Source: JACQFV01 sp964593585 (lineage in GTDB: Bacteria > Zixibacteria > MSB-5A5 > WJJR01). Taken from it: a DNA stretch of 64,000 nt. The notes below the pieces were generated by a model. That model was not told where the DNA came from. It made no database searches and was given only the letters and a program-made list of their open reading frames with translations. How positions within the stretch are numbered: the stretch's first letter is position 1; the number at the start of each line of letters is the position of its first letter. Both the position numbers and the translations under genes were made by a program. Positions 34,236 to 41,633 of the stretch are shown piece by piece. Where the stretch lies: contig CAZQIZ010000004.1 in assembly GCA_964593585.1 (NCBI GenBank), forward strand, positions 1 through 64,000, read 5' to 3'.

Positions 34236-36461
34236 CTACGCCGCCTTGGGACGGGCGACATCCCAGCGGCGCATGAGGTGCCGCACTCCGCCTTCGGTGA
34301 TCCCCAGATCGCGCGCCGCGGCGCGTTGGTTCCACACGTTGCGTTCCAGCGCCGCCCGCAGGGCCTCGCGCGAGACCCGCGCGCCGACATTGGGCTCATG
34401 GATGATGTCAATCTGCTCCAAAAGCCGCATCGCCCAGTCGGCGAATTCGGGATCGGAGGGGCGCTCGGCGATCGCCACCAGGCGATGGATAAACGAGCGC
34501 AGTTGGCGCACGTTCCCCTCCCAATGCCCATTGTAGGCACGTTCGACCCACAGTTGCATGTCCAGACATGAGAGCTCCGAGACCGGCACTCCGTACCCGA
34601 CCAGGAAATGGCGAATGAGCGGGAGGATGTCGCCGCGCCGTTCACGCAGAGGCAGCAGATGCAACGGCGCGCCGGCCAGGCGAAAGTACAGATCCTGCCG
34701 GAATCGTCCGGCGGCCACCGCCGCGCGCAAATTCTCATTGGTCGCCGCGATGAAACGGACATCCAGGGTCAACGGTTCGGTCTGCCCTACCGGACGGATC
34801 CGTTGCGAATCGAGCAGCTCGAGAATCTTGGCCTGGAACGGCAGCGGCAGGTTGCCGATCTCGTTGAGGAACACCGTGCCGCCATTGGCCGACTCCAGCA
34901 GTCCGATCTTGTCGGCTGTCGCACCGGTGAAGGCGCCCTTGCGATGGCCGAAGACCTCGCTTTCCCAGAGCGATTCCGGGATGCAGGACAAGTCGATCGG
35001 CACAAAGGGGCCGTCGCGACGCGGGCTTTGGGCGTGGACATAGCGCGACAACTGGTCCTTGCCGACGCCGGTTTCGCCGGTGATCAGAATGGCGATATCG
35101 ACGCGCGCCAGCCGATCGGCAAGTTTGAGCGTGTCGCGGGTGCGGCTGTCGGCGCTGATGAACAACGCGGAACCGACAGTCTCGGCGGCGCGGGCGCGGA
35201 TCTCCCCGACCCGGTCGTGCAGGAGGTCCTGCGCGGCGCCGCGGGCCTCTTCGATCCAGCGCTCGACGCCGGTTTCGCCAAAGAGCCGTTCGGCCTCGGC
35301 CAGGAAGGCGTATCGTTCGCGGCGGGAAAAGACCGTCGACTGACCGGCGGCCAGGCATGACTTGGCCCGCTCCAGCCGCGCGCCGATGGTGCGCAGCAAA
35401 TCTACCGACTGCTTGTAGGCGGCGCGGGCTTCGGGATTCTGATCGAGCCGGTGGTGGGCTTCGCCGAGCAGGCGGTAGATCACGCCCTCTTCAAAGCGCT
35501 CGCCGACGCGCCGGACGGACTCGAGCGCGCGGTGGCATTCGGCGATCGCTTCGGGGAAATTGCCATCGGCCAGCCGCACTTCGGCCAACAATCGGCGGGC
35601 TTGGCCAACGACCGACTCGTCACGGCTGGGTCCCGATCCGATGGCGATGCCGCGGGCCAACTGTTCGGCTGCCGCCTTGAGGTTGCCTTCCCGCAGTTCC
35701 AGTTCGCCCATGTACTCACACCAGGCGCCCTGCTCGCGCAGATGCGGCGAGTCGAAGACGGCCGATTCCAGAGCGCACAACGCGGCGCGTGCGCCGGTGT
35801 GGTCGCCATCCTGAATCCGTACGAAGGCGGTGAGCAGGTCGCTGCGCATGACGTTGAGCGGATCGGACACCTGCGCCAGCGCTTCGCGATTGTCGGTCAG
35901 CGTGGCCAGCGCCTTCGGGATCTCGCCGCAGAGGGCGAAGGCCTTGCCGAGGTTGTAACGTCCGACCGCGACCCAACGGGGCCGGTCGGCGGTGTCGGCC
36001 AGGGCGATACACTGCTCATAGGCACGCACGGCGTCGGTCAATTCCGAGCGGTCGAAGTGGATATTGCCCAGCCAGTTCAGACTGCGGCAGGCGCCATCAG
36101 TGTCGGCGGCGCGCTTATAAGCATAGAGGGCGATGCGCGCGTTCTCCAGCGCCTCGGCGGTCTGGCCGAGGTAGAACTGCGCGATGCCCATGATCAGCGA
36201 GCCACGCGCGTAGAGCGCATGCTCGCTGGAGACGCCAAGGGCTTCCAAAAGCGGTCCGCAGATCTCCAGCGCCCGACGCTGTTCGCCCAGGAATGCGTGG
36301 CACTCGCCTTCGATGAGTCGGAGGCGGACAGTGTCCGTGCCCGTATCGCCGCCCGCCTGCGCGAGCGCCGACTGGACGAGGGCCAGGGCGCGTTGATACT
36401 GGCGACCGGCCAGGAAGGCCTCGGCATCATTCGCCAGATTTGTGATGTGGGCCTCGGCCAT
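34236..36461 (-). CDS. TPR-containing sigma-54-dependent activator
   Basis: 741 residues. Residues 1-420 are TPR-like helical repeats (DAEAFLAGRQYQRALALVQS, AQFYLGQTAEALENARIALY, HREVLGEAHHRLDQNPEARAAY-type units), then an AAA+ domain: Walker A ITGETGVGKDQ near 464, canonical GAFTGA near 510 (HRKGAFTGATADKIG), and FLNEIGNLPLPFQAKILEL Walker B. The C-terminus is an HTH (ERNVWNQRAAARDLGITEGG, RHLMRRWDVA). Acts with sigma-54 RNA polymerase; the TPR part probably senses a protein or peptide. The ATG is fused to the upstream stop as TAATG, so it is translated with the small secreted protein. Confidence 0.93.
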   Translation of the reverse strand: MAEAHITNLANDAEAFLAGRQYQRALALVQSALAQAGGDTGTDTVRLRLIEGECHAFLGEQRRALEICGPLLEALGVSSEHALYARGSLIMGIAQFYLGQTAEALENARIALYAYKRAADTDGACRSLNWLGNIHFDRSELTDAVRAYEQCIALADTADRPRWVAVGRYNLGKAFALCGEIPKALATLTDNREALAQVSDPLNVMRSDLLTAFVRIQDGDHTGARAALCALESAVFDSPHLREQGAWCEYMGELELREGNLKAAAEQLARGIAIGSGPSRDESVVGQARRLLAEVRLADGNFPEAIAECHRALESVRRVGERFEEGVIYRLLGEAHHRLDQNPEARAAYKQSVDLLRTIGARLERAKSCLAAGQSTVFSRRERYAFLAEAERLFGETGVERWIEEARGAAQDLLHDRVGEIRARAAETVGSALFISADSRTRDTLKLADRLARVDIAILITGETGVGKDQLSRYVHAQSPRRDGPFVPIDLSCIPESLWESEVFGHRKGAFTGATADKIGLLESANGGTVFLNEIGNLPLPFQAKILELLDSQRIRPVGQTEPLTLDVRFIAATNENLRAAVAAGRFRQDLYFRLAGAPLHLLPLRERRGDILPLIRHFLVGYGVPVSELSCLDMQLWVERAYNGHWEGNVRQLRSFIHRLVAIAERPSDPEFADWAMRLLEQIDIIHEPNVGARVSREALRAALERNVWNQRAAARDLGITEGGVRHLMRRWDVARPKAA

Positions 36462-36757
36462 TAGCGCGCTCCAGTCTTTGTCGAGGGTAGTTCCTGGGAA
36501 TGCGACCCGGACAGGCGCAGGCCGGAGAGGTCCAGACGGAAGACATAGGACTGGGACAGCCCCAGGCCAAAACGCAGCACCAGAATGCCGGTCGTTGCCG
36601 TGGGTGTGGACACCGCCGCGGTGAGCCGGCCGATGTCACCCGCCGGGTGGCCCCGCCGCACGGTAATGGTCTTGCGATTCCGCGCCCACGCCGCCGGCGC
36701 GACCAAAAGCGCGCACAGAAGCGACACGAGCATGACTCGTAGGAGCGTCCTGTTCAT
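36461..36757 (-). CDS. Small exported protein coupled to a sigma-54 activator
   Basis: 98 residues from ATG at 36757 (RBS GAGGTACGCC). Signal peptide MLVSLLCALLVAPAAWARNR with a predicted signal cleavage after AWA, then a short mature part (KTITVRRGHPAGDIGRLTAA, TTGILVLRFGLGLSQSYVFR, LDLSGLRLSGSHSQELPST) with beta-strand pattern but no recognised domain. It shares one base (TAATG) with the activator gene, an unusually tight link between a secreted protein and a transcriptional activator. Mature size is about 70 residues. Function unknown. Confidence 0.75.
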   Translation of the reverse strand: MNRTLLRVMLVSLLCALLVAPAAWARNRKTITVRRGHPAGDIGRLTAAVSTPTATTGILVLRFGLGLSQSYVFRLDLSGLRLSGSHSQELPSTKTGAR

Positions 36758-36860
36758 GGCGTACCTCACTGGATCAGGTGTAATGTTGACGCTGCACCTA
36801 CCACTGTGCAGACTATGATTTGCGGTGCGAAGGGTCCGTAAGTTTTGGATGCGAGGGTGC

Positions 36861-36896
36861 CATTTACCAGTAAATGGGCTTTCCCGTTTTTGTCAA
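36861..36896 (-). promoter_or_regulatory. Putative promoter with palindromic operator
   Basis: Minus strand: perfect TTGACA (36896-36891) followed after 14-17 bp by a perfect 16-bp palindrome CATTTACTGGTAAATG (36876-36861), which overlaps the -10 position; no good TATAAT is present (best TTTACT). It lies about 100 bp before the small secreted gene and would drive the peptide/activator operon, with the palindrome as a likely repressor or activator site. Confidence 0.45.
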
Positions 36897-36958
36897 GTCC
36901 CCGCGGCACCCAAGCTGCAACCGGCGGGCCGGTCGGTACGCTCTGAACCGGTCGCGGC

Positions 36959-36996
36959 TGCGTAGCACTTCGCACGGGGTGCGTAGCACTACGCAC
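36959..36996. promoter_or_regulatory. Tandem palindromic operators, 21 bp apart
   Basis: Two copies of a 17-bp direct repeat: TGCGTAGCACTTCGCAC (36959-36975) and TGCGTAGCACTACGCAC (36980-36996), spaced by GGGG. The second contains a perfect 16-bp palindrome (arms TGCGTAG and CTACGCA, 2-bp centre); the first has one mismatch. The 21-bp offset is two helical turns, so the sites lie on one DNA face, as in paired enhancer sites. They sit 60-105 bp upstream of the candidate promoter of the peptide/activator operon. Confidence 0.65.
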
Positions 36997-37337
36997 TCCG
37001 GCGTGGGCTTCTGCGCGCTACGGGTCCGATCCATGGACTCCTCTCGAGAACTGGGCGCGATCCTCTGACTGGCATTCATGCAGTTAGAGGAATTTCAAGC
37101 GATCAATCGCAGAGCTGTGCATGCTGGGTCTTGTTCGGCACGACGTTTGTTAATGCGGATCCCGGGGAGCCCGTTCCGGGCGTGTCTTCGGGGGAGCGAA
37201 ACGTTCCCTCACCACCCTGCCGCCGGTCAACTACCACGGACGGTCCCGTCGCCGGCGGCAGGGAAATTCTTTTTTATCCACAGGTCAATTGCCATATCGT
37301 GCGCCACAAACGCCCTAAGACCGGCAATGGGTTGGCA

Positions 37338-37742
37338 ATGGACGCCACCGCGACAATCATCGAGCGATACTACCACGAACTGTGGAATCAGTGGCGCTGG
37401 GACCTGATACCGGCGCTGATCGATCCGGCTCTTGTCTTTCGCGGATCGCTGGGAAAGGACGTCGTCGGTCAGGAAGGGTTCCGTTTGTACATGGAGCAGG
37501 TTCGTGCGGCCTTTCCGGACTTCCACAATACGATCGACGAGCTCATCGTTAACAATGACCGGGCGGCTGTCCGGCTAACGTACACCGGCACGCACAGCGG
37601 CCCGATCTTTGGGCTTCCGGCAACGGGCCGACCGATTCGATACGCGGGTGCCGCCTTCTTCTCGGTCCAATCGGGGCGAATCACTCAAGGCTGGGTACTG
37701 GGAGATTTAGAGGGGCTGAGGCGGCAGTTGGCCGGACGGTGA
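37338..37742 (+). CDS. SnoaL-like polyketide-cyclase-type protein
   Basis: 134 residues from ATG at 37338. SnoaL-like fold: TATIIERYYHELWNQWRWDL, IDPALVFRGSLGKDVVGQEG, FRLYMEQVRAAFPDFHNTID, NNDRAAVRLTYTGTHSGPIF, LPATGRPIRYAGAAFFSVQS and ITQGWVLGDLEGLRRQL. This pattern is that of the ester cyclase/SnoaL subfamily, mostly of unknown substrate. The Shine-Dalgarno is weak. A longer open frame from 37131 has no family similarity in its first 69 residues. Stands alone before pfk. Confidence 0.82.
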   Translation: MDATATIIERYYHELWNQWRWDLIPALIDPALVFRGSLGKDVVGQEGFRLYMEQVRAAFPDFHNTIDELIVNNDRAAVRLTYTGTHSGPIFGLPATGRPIRYAGAAFFSVQSGRITQGWVLGDLEGLRRQLAGR

Positions 37743-37814
37743 AATCCGCCGTAATTGTCTGTCGATAAAAGGGTTGCGCGAACAGGTTTTAGACAGGTCT
37801 GATTCTCGCCTTTC

Positions 37815-37842
37815 TTGACTTTACTGGTCGGGCGGGCATACT
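37815..37842 (+). promoter_or_regulatory. Putative promoter of the pfk gene
   Basis: TTGACT (37815-37820), 16-bp spacer, CATACT (37837-37842) as -10. Transcription would start near 37849, leaving a leader of about 40 bases to the TTG start. The CTTGACTTTAC context is shared with the candidate promoter at 25972-26000. Confidence 0.4.
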
Positions 37843-37890
37843 TGGGCCTCTCGCCGGTATTCACCGACGGGGGGAAGGACGGAAACTCAC

Positions 37891-38952
37891 TTGGAATCCA
37901 AGCACATAGGGATACTGACTTCCGGCGGCGATGCCCCGGGGTTGAATGCGGTCATTCGCGCCATCGTGGTCAAGGCCATTAAGCACAATCGCTGGCAGGT
38001 CACCGGCATTCTCGACGGCTGGAAGGGACTGCTCAAGGGCGGTTCCACCCGTCCGATCGCACTGCGGGAAGTCTCGGGCATCATCGGTCAGGGCGGGACG
38101 ATCCTGAAGACCTCGCGCACCAATCCGGTCAAGAAGGAAGGAGGCATCGACCAGGCCAAGCAGACGGTCAAGAGTCTGGGTCTGGATGGGATTATCGCCA
38201 TCGGCGGCGAGGATACGCAGGGGGTCGCGCATGCCCTGTTCGAGAACGGCATTCCGATCGTCGGCGTGCCCAAAACCATCGACAACGATCTGGCCGGCAC
38301 CGATTACTGCTTCGGATTCGACACGGCGGTCAACACGGTCGTGGATGCGATCGATCGCGTGCGCACCACCACCGAGTCGCACAAGCGCGTGATGGTGGTC
38401 GAGGTGATGGGCCGTCACGCGGGCTGGATCGCCCTGCAAGGAGGAATCGCCGGCGGCGCCGACGCAATCCTGATACCGGAGCGCCCGACAAACATCGATG
38501 AGTTATGCGCGCTCATCACCCGTCGCCACGAGGGCGGCAAGGACTGGTCGATCGTGGTGGCGGCCGAAGGCGCCTCGTTGACCAAGGCCAACGGCAAGGG
38601 CGGCGAGGGCAAGCTCGTGACGCAGGACAGCGAGATCGACGAGTTCGGGCATGTCCGTCTCGGCGGTATCGGGCAGGTCCTGGCGCGCGAGATCGAGGCC
38701 CGCACCGGCTACGAAACGCGCGAGGTCATCCTCGGCCATGTACAGCGCGGCGGATCGCCGACGGCCCTGGATCGCTACATGTGCACCCGATTTGGATTGC
38801 ATGGAGTGCGCCTGATCGAGCAGGGCCAGTTCGGACGCATGGTGACATACCGCAACAATCAGATCACCTCGGTTCCTCTCGCCGAGGTGGCGGGGAAGAC
38901 CAGGACAGTGCCACCGGAATTGTTTGAGGAAGCCGCCTATTTCTTCGGATAA
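37891..38952 (+). CDS. pfkA: Phosphofructokinase, probably pyrophosphate-dependent (group III type)
   Basis: 353 residues, TTG start at 37891 (sequence just upstream has AAGGACGG). Makes fructose 1,6-bisphosphate. Fold signatures: ILTSGGDAPGLNAVIRAIV, GEDTQGVAHALFEN, VPKTIDNDLAGTDYCFGFDTA, VEVMGRHAGWIALQGGIAGG, GHVQRGGSPTALDRYMCTRF. Residues that decide the phosphoryl donor are Asp108 (in GGEDT, where ATP enzymes have Gly in GGDG) and Lys128 (in PKTIDND; ATP enzymes have PGTIDND); both point to pyrophosphate rather than ATP, as in the Amycolatopsis-type mixed-substrate clade. Catalytic base Asp131 (TIDND) is present. Followed by two barrel genes and gap. The overlap with 38924 frame is a shadow. 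Confidence 0.93.
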   Translation: MESKHIGILTSGGDAPGLNAVIRAIVVKAIKHNRWQVTGILDGWKGLLKGGSTRPIALREVSGIIGQGGTILKTSRTNPVKKEGGIDQAKQTVKSLGLDGIIAIGGEDTQGVAHALFENGIPIVGVPKTIDNDLAGTDYCFGFDTAVNTVVDAIDRVRTTTESHKRVMVVEVMGRHAGWIALQGGIAGGADAILIPERPTNIDELCALITRRHEGGKDWSIVVAAEGASLTKANGKGGEGKLVTQDSEIDEFGHVRLGGIGQVLAREIEARTGYETREVILGHVQRGGSPTALDRYMCTRFGLHGVRLIEQGQFGRMVTYRNNQITSVPLAEVAGKTRTVPPELFEEAAYFFG

Positions 38953-38968
38953 CGAAAGCGAGGCATGG

Positions 38969-39721
38969 ATGCGCGGTCGGAGAGGGATCAACATCGGGCT
39001 GGCGGCGATGGCCGCGATCATCGCGCTGCTGGCGTGTCCCGCCGATGCGTCGGCGCAGCGTCAGGGGGACCGTTTCGGCGTGCGTGTCGGCGCCTGGCCG
39101 CAGCAGGACTTCGCCGGATCGCTCGGATACGTATATTTCCACGAAGACCCCGACACGCTCTACCGCGCCGCGGTCGAAGAAGACGGACAGATTGCCCCCT
39201 TCCTCGAACTCTACGGGCTTTTTAATGTTAAGGGGATCTGGTGGGTCGAGATTGGGGCGGGATTCGCCCAACGAAATGACGTTCAGGTCGATGGGATACA
39301 GGGGGAACCGCCGATAACACCAGTGGACCCCAAGGGGGACACGTCGCAGGCCGGCAAAATCCTGCTCGGCGACGGCCGTGTCGATTTCATCCCGCTGTTC
39401 CTTGGGGCGCGGGCGATCCGTGAGTTGGGCACAACGGCTCATCCGCACAACATCTACGCCCGCGGCGGAATCTCGGTGCTGATTGCCAGCGAACAACCCA
39501 GCAACATTCACCCGCGCCTGGGGCGGAATGTGTATGCCGAAGGCACAAAGGCGGCGCTGGGATTTCTGATTGGCGCCGGCGGAGAGTACTACTTGAATGG
39601 ACGGTTCGGGTTGGTGGGCGACATTGCCTACCGCCTCAGCGACCTGAATTACAGCGACGAGGGTGAGTTCGATTTGTCCGGGTTGTGGGCGTCAGTCGGT
39701 GTGACACTGCGCGTTCGGTGA
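38969..39721 (+). CDS. Predicted outer-membrane beta-barrel protein (first of a pair)
   Basis: 250 residues from ATG at 38969 (GCGAGG upstream). Signal peptide NIGLAAMAAIIALLACPADA with processing after ASA. Mature part has amphipathic strands (GVRVGAWPQQDFAGSLGYVY, APFLELYGLFNVKGIWWVEI, GLVGDIAYRLSDLNYSDEGE) ending GLWASVGVTLRVR. Starts 16 bp after pfk and precedes the GTG of the next barrel, likely one operon. Function unknown. Confidence 0.75.
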   Translation: MRGRRGINIGLAAMAAIIALLACPADASAQRQGDRFGVRVGAWPQQDFAGSLGYVYFHEDPDTLYRAAVEEDGQIAPFLELYGLFNVKGIWWVEIGAGFAQRNDVQVDGIQGEPPITPVDPKGDTSQAGKILLGDGRVDFIPLFLGARAIRELGTTAHPHNIYARGGISVLIASEQPSNIHPRLGRNVYAEGTKAALGFLIGAGGEYYLNGRFGLVGDIAYRLSDLNYSDEGEFDLSGLWASVGVTLRVR

Positions 39722-39735
39722 CCAAAGGAGCGGCT

Positions 39736-40449
39736 GTGATCAAGACCGCAGGGATCGCGTTGATGAGGGCCGTGCTGGCGGCGCTGATTCTGGCCGGGCC
39801 GTTGGCGGCGCAGCCGATGGGCGTGCCGAAGGAAGCGCGTCAGGAGCCGACGCCGGGCCAGTGGGGCAAGGCGCTGGTCGGCGGGCAACTGGGACCGTGG
39901 TTCACACGCGACCTGGGCAACGAGATCACCGAACCCAACGCCCGATTGGATGCTTCCAACACCGCCTTCCATCTCGAGTTTTTCTACCAGCCCCACATGG
40001 CGGGCATCCTCAATCTCGATTTCAGCATCGGCGCGATCAACCGCGGCGATTTGCGGGTGCGGACCGGCGAGGAGGATGACTTCGGCCAGGCGGACATCTT
40101 CGGCAATGCGACCATCTACCCGCTCAGCGCCGGCATCATCCTCTACCCCATGGCCAAACGGACGCAGCAGAAACTGCAGCCCTCGCTGCGCGCCGGCGGG
40201 TCGCTGGTGGTCGGGACCGAACTGTTTGAGATCAATCTCACGCAGTCGAACGTCGTCGGGTTAGACACCCAATCACGCACGGCTCTGGGTTATTACTTTG
40301 GCGCCGGCGCCAATTTGGTGCTGTCCTCGTCGTTTTGCCTGACCGGCACGGTCAAGTATCAACACGCCAAGTTTGACAAAGAGTTGTTCGGTGTCAAAGA
40401 CTACTCGGGAACCATGGTGCTCATCGGAGCCGCCTACATGTATCGTTAG
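39736..40449 (+). CDS. Predicted outer-membrane beta-barrel protein (second of a pair)
   Basis: 237 residues from GTG at 39736, 14 bp after the previous stop, with AAGGAGC upstream. Signal peptide AGIALMRAVLAALILAGPLA, then strands WFTRDLGNEITEPNARLDA, AFHLEFFYQPHMAGILNLDF, ADIFGNATIYPLSAGIILYP, GYYFGAGANLVLSSSFCLTG, ending MVLIGAAYMYR. Same style as its neighbour but low identity. It sits just before gap, suggesting a pfk-barrel-barrel-gap transcription unit. Confidence 0.75.
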   Translation: MIKTAGIALMRAVLAALILAGPLAAQPMGVPKEARQEPTPGQWGKALVGGQLGPWFTRDLGNEITEPNARLDASNTAFHLEFFYQPHMAGILNLDFSIGAINRGDLRVRTGEEDDFGQADIFGNATIYPLSAGIILYPMAKRTQQKLQPSLRAGGSLVVGTELFEINLTQSNVVGLDTQSRTALGYYFGAGANLVLSSSFCLTGTVKYQHAKFDKELFGVKDYSGTMVLIGAAYMYR

Positions 40450-40520
40450 CCCCGTTGTGGCCCGCGCAGATCGCGTTCGGACCTGCCGCACATCACATCC
40501 CAAAAGGAGTCGGAGGACTT

Positions 40521-41516
40521 ATGGCAATCAAAGTGGGGATCAATGGATTCGGACGTATCGGACGGTTGGTGTACCGCGCGGCGATGAACAATCCGCAGTT
40601 GGACATTGTCGGCATCAACGACATTTGCGACGCCCCGACGATGGCACACCTGCTCAAGTACGATTCCATCCATCGCCGTCTCGACGTGACGGTGAAGGCC
40701 GACGGTGACGCGCTGGTGGTCGGCGCCAAGCGTATCAAAGTAACCGCCGAGAAGGATCCCACGAAGTTGCCGTGGAAGGAACTGGGCGCCGAGACGGTAC
40801 TCGAGTCGACGGGGCTGTTCACCGATCGTGAGAAGGCCGCGGCGCACCTGACTGCCGGCGCCAAGCGCGTGCTCATCTCCGCGCCGGCCAAGAAGGTTGA
40901 TGGAACCTTCGTGATCGGCGTCAACGACAAGGACTACGACCCCAAAAAGCACATGGTCATTTCGATCGGCTCCTGCACGACCAATTGTCTGGCGCCGGTG
41001 GCCAAGGTGCTGGACGCCGAATATGGCATCGTGTCGGGATACATGACCACGGTGCATGCCTACACCAACGACCAGCGCATTCTCGATCTGCCGCACAAGG
41101 ACCTGCGCCGGGCCCGTGCCGCGGCCATGTCGCTCATCCCCACCTCAACCGGCGCGGCCAAGGCCATCGGCCAGGTCCTGCCGCAGTTGGAGGGCAAGCT
41201 CGACGGCGTGGCGGTGCGCGCCCCGGTGCCGGACGGTTCGCTGGTCGACCTGACCTGTGTCACAGCCAAACCGGCCACAGTGGAAGGGATCAACGCGGCG
41301 ATGAAGAAGGCGGCCGACGGTCCGATGAAGGGCATCCTCTACTACTGCGACGAGCCGATTGTCTCGATGGACATCGTGGGCGATCCGCACTCCTCGATCT
41401 TCGATTCGAAGGAAACACGCGCCAACGGCAATCTGATCAAGGTGTTCTCCTGGTACGACAACGAGTGGGGCTTCTCCTGCCGTGTGGTGGAGATGCTGGC
41501 ACGGATGCACGACTGA
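40521..41516 (+). CDS. gap: Glyceraldehyde-3-phosphate dehydrogenase
   Basis: 331 residues, ATG at 40521 with GGAGGACTT. NAD-dependent glycolytic enzyme. Rossmann N-terminus AIKVGINGFGRIGRLVYRA, catalytic Cys152 in SIGSCTTNCLAPV, substrate motif VSGYMTTVHAYTNDQ, STGAAKAIGQVLPQLEGKLD, VRAPVPDGSLVDLTC and C-terminal VFSWYDNEWGFSCRVVEM, all canonical. Asp/Gly positions at the end of beta2 (GINDICDA) indicate NAD preference. First of a gap-pgk-tpiA-secG run; a heptamer repeat separates it from pgk. Confidence 0.97.
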   Translation: MAIKVGINGFGRIGRLVYRAAMNNPQLDIVGINDICDAPTMAHLLKYDSIHRRLDVTVKADGDALVVGAKRIKVTAEKDPTKLPWKELGAETVLESTGLFTDREKAAAHLTAGAKRVLISAPAKKVDGTFVIGVNDKDYDPKKHMVISIGSCTTNCLAPVAKVLDAEYGIVSGYMTTVHAYTNDQRILDLPHKDLRRARAAAMSLIPTSTGAAKAIGQVLPQLEGKLDGVAVRAPVPDGSLVDLTCVTAKPATVEGINAAMKKAADGPMKGILYYCDEPIVSMDIVGDPHSSIFDSKETRANGNLIKVFSWYDNEWGFSCRVVEMLARMHD

Positions 41517-41518
41517 GG

Positions 41519-41623
41519 CGATTGACGATTGACGATTGACGATTGACGATTGACGATTGACGATTGGCGATTGACGATTGGCGATTGACGATTGGCGATT
41601 AGCGATTGGCGATTGCGGATTGA
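41519..41623. repeat. Tandem heptamer repeat (CGATTGA)n, 15 units
   Basis: Six perfect CGATTGA copies, then alternating CGATTGG/CGATTGA and variants (CGATTAG, CGATTGC, GGATTGA), 105 bp in all. It fills the space between the gap stop and the pgk Shine-Dalgarno. The 7-bp period keeps no reading frame. Read from the plus mRNA it is (CGAUUGA)n. Confidence 0.95.
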
Positions 41624-41633
41624 AGAGCGAGCG

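Larger units (their letters stand above)
36770..37337. other. 568-bp regulatory region between divergent genes
   Basis: No gene is visible. It holds a sigma-70-type -35 with a palindrome across the -10 region, an inverted repeat with arms CTGCAC/GTGCAG and 8-bp spacer in the presumed leader (36792-36811), and two tandem palindromic operators upstream (separate entries). The 37080-37337 part, before the SnoaL-like gene, shows nothing else I can name. Confidence 0.6.

Noticed and set aside
36841..36866. Possible sigma-54 promoter TGGCAC...GCAT on the minus strand
   Set aside because: Spacing between GG and GC is not the required 10 bp and TTGC is missing.
41519..41623. CRISPR array
   Set aside because: Units are 7 bp tandem without spacers; it is a simple repeat, not CRISPR.
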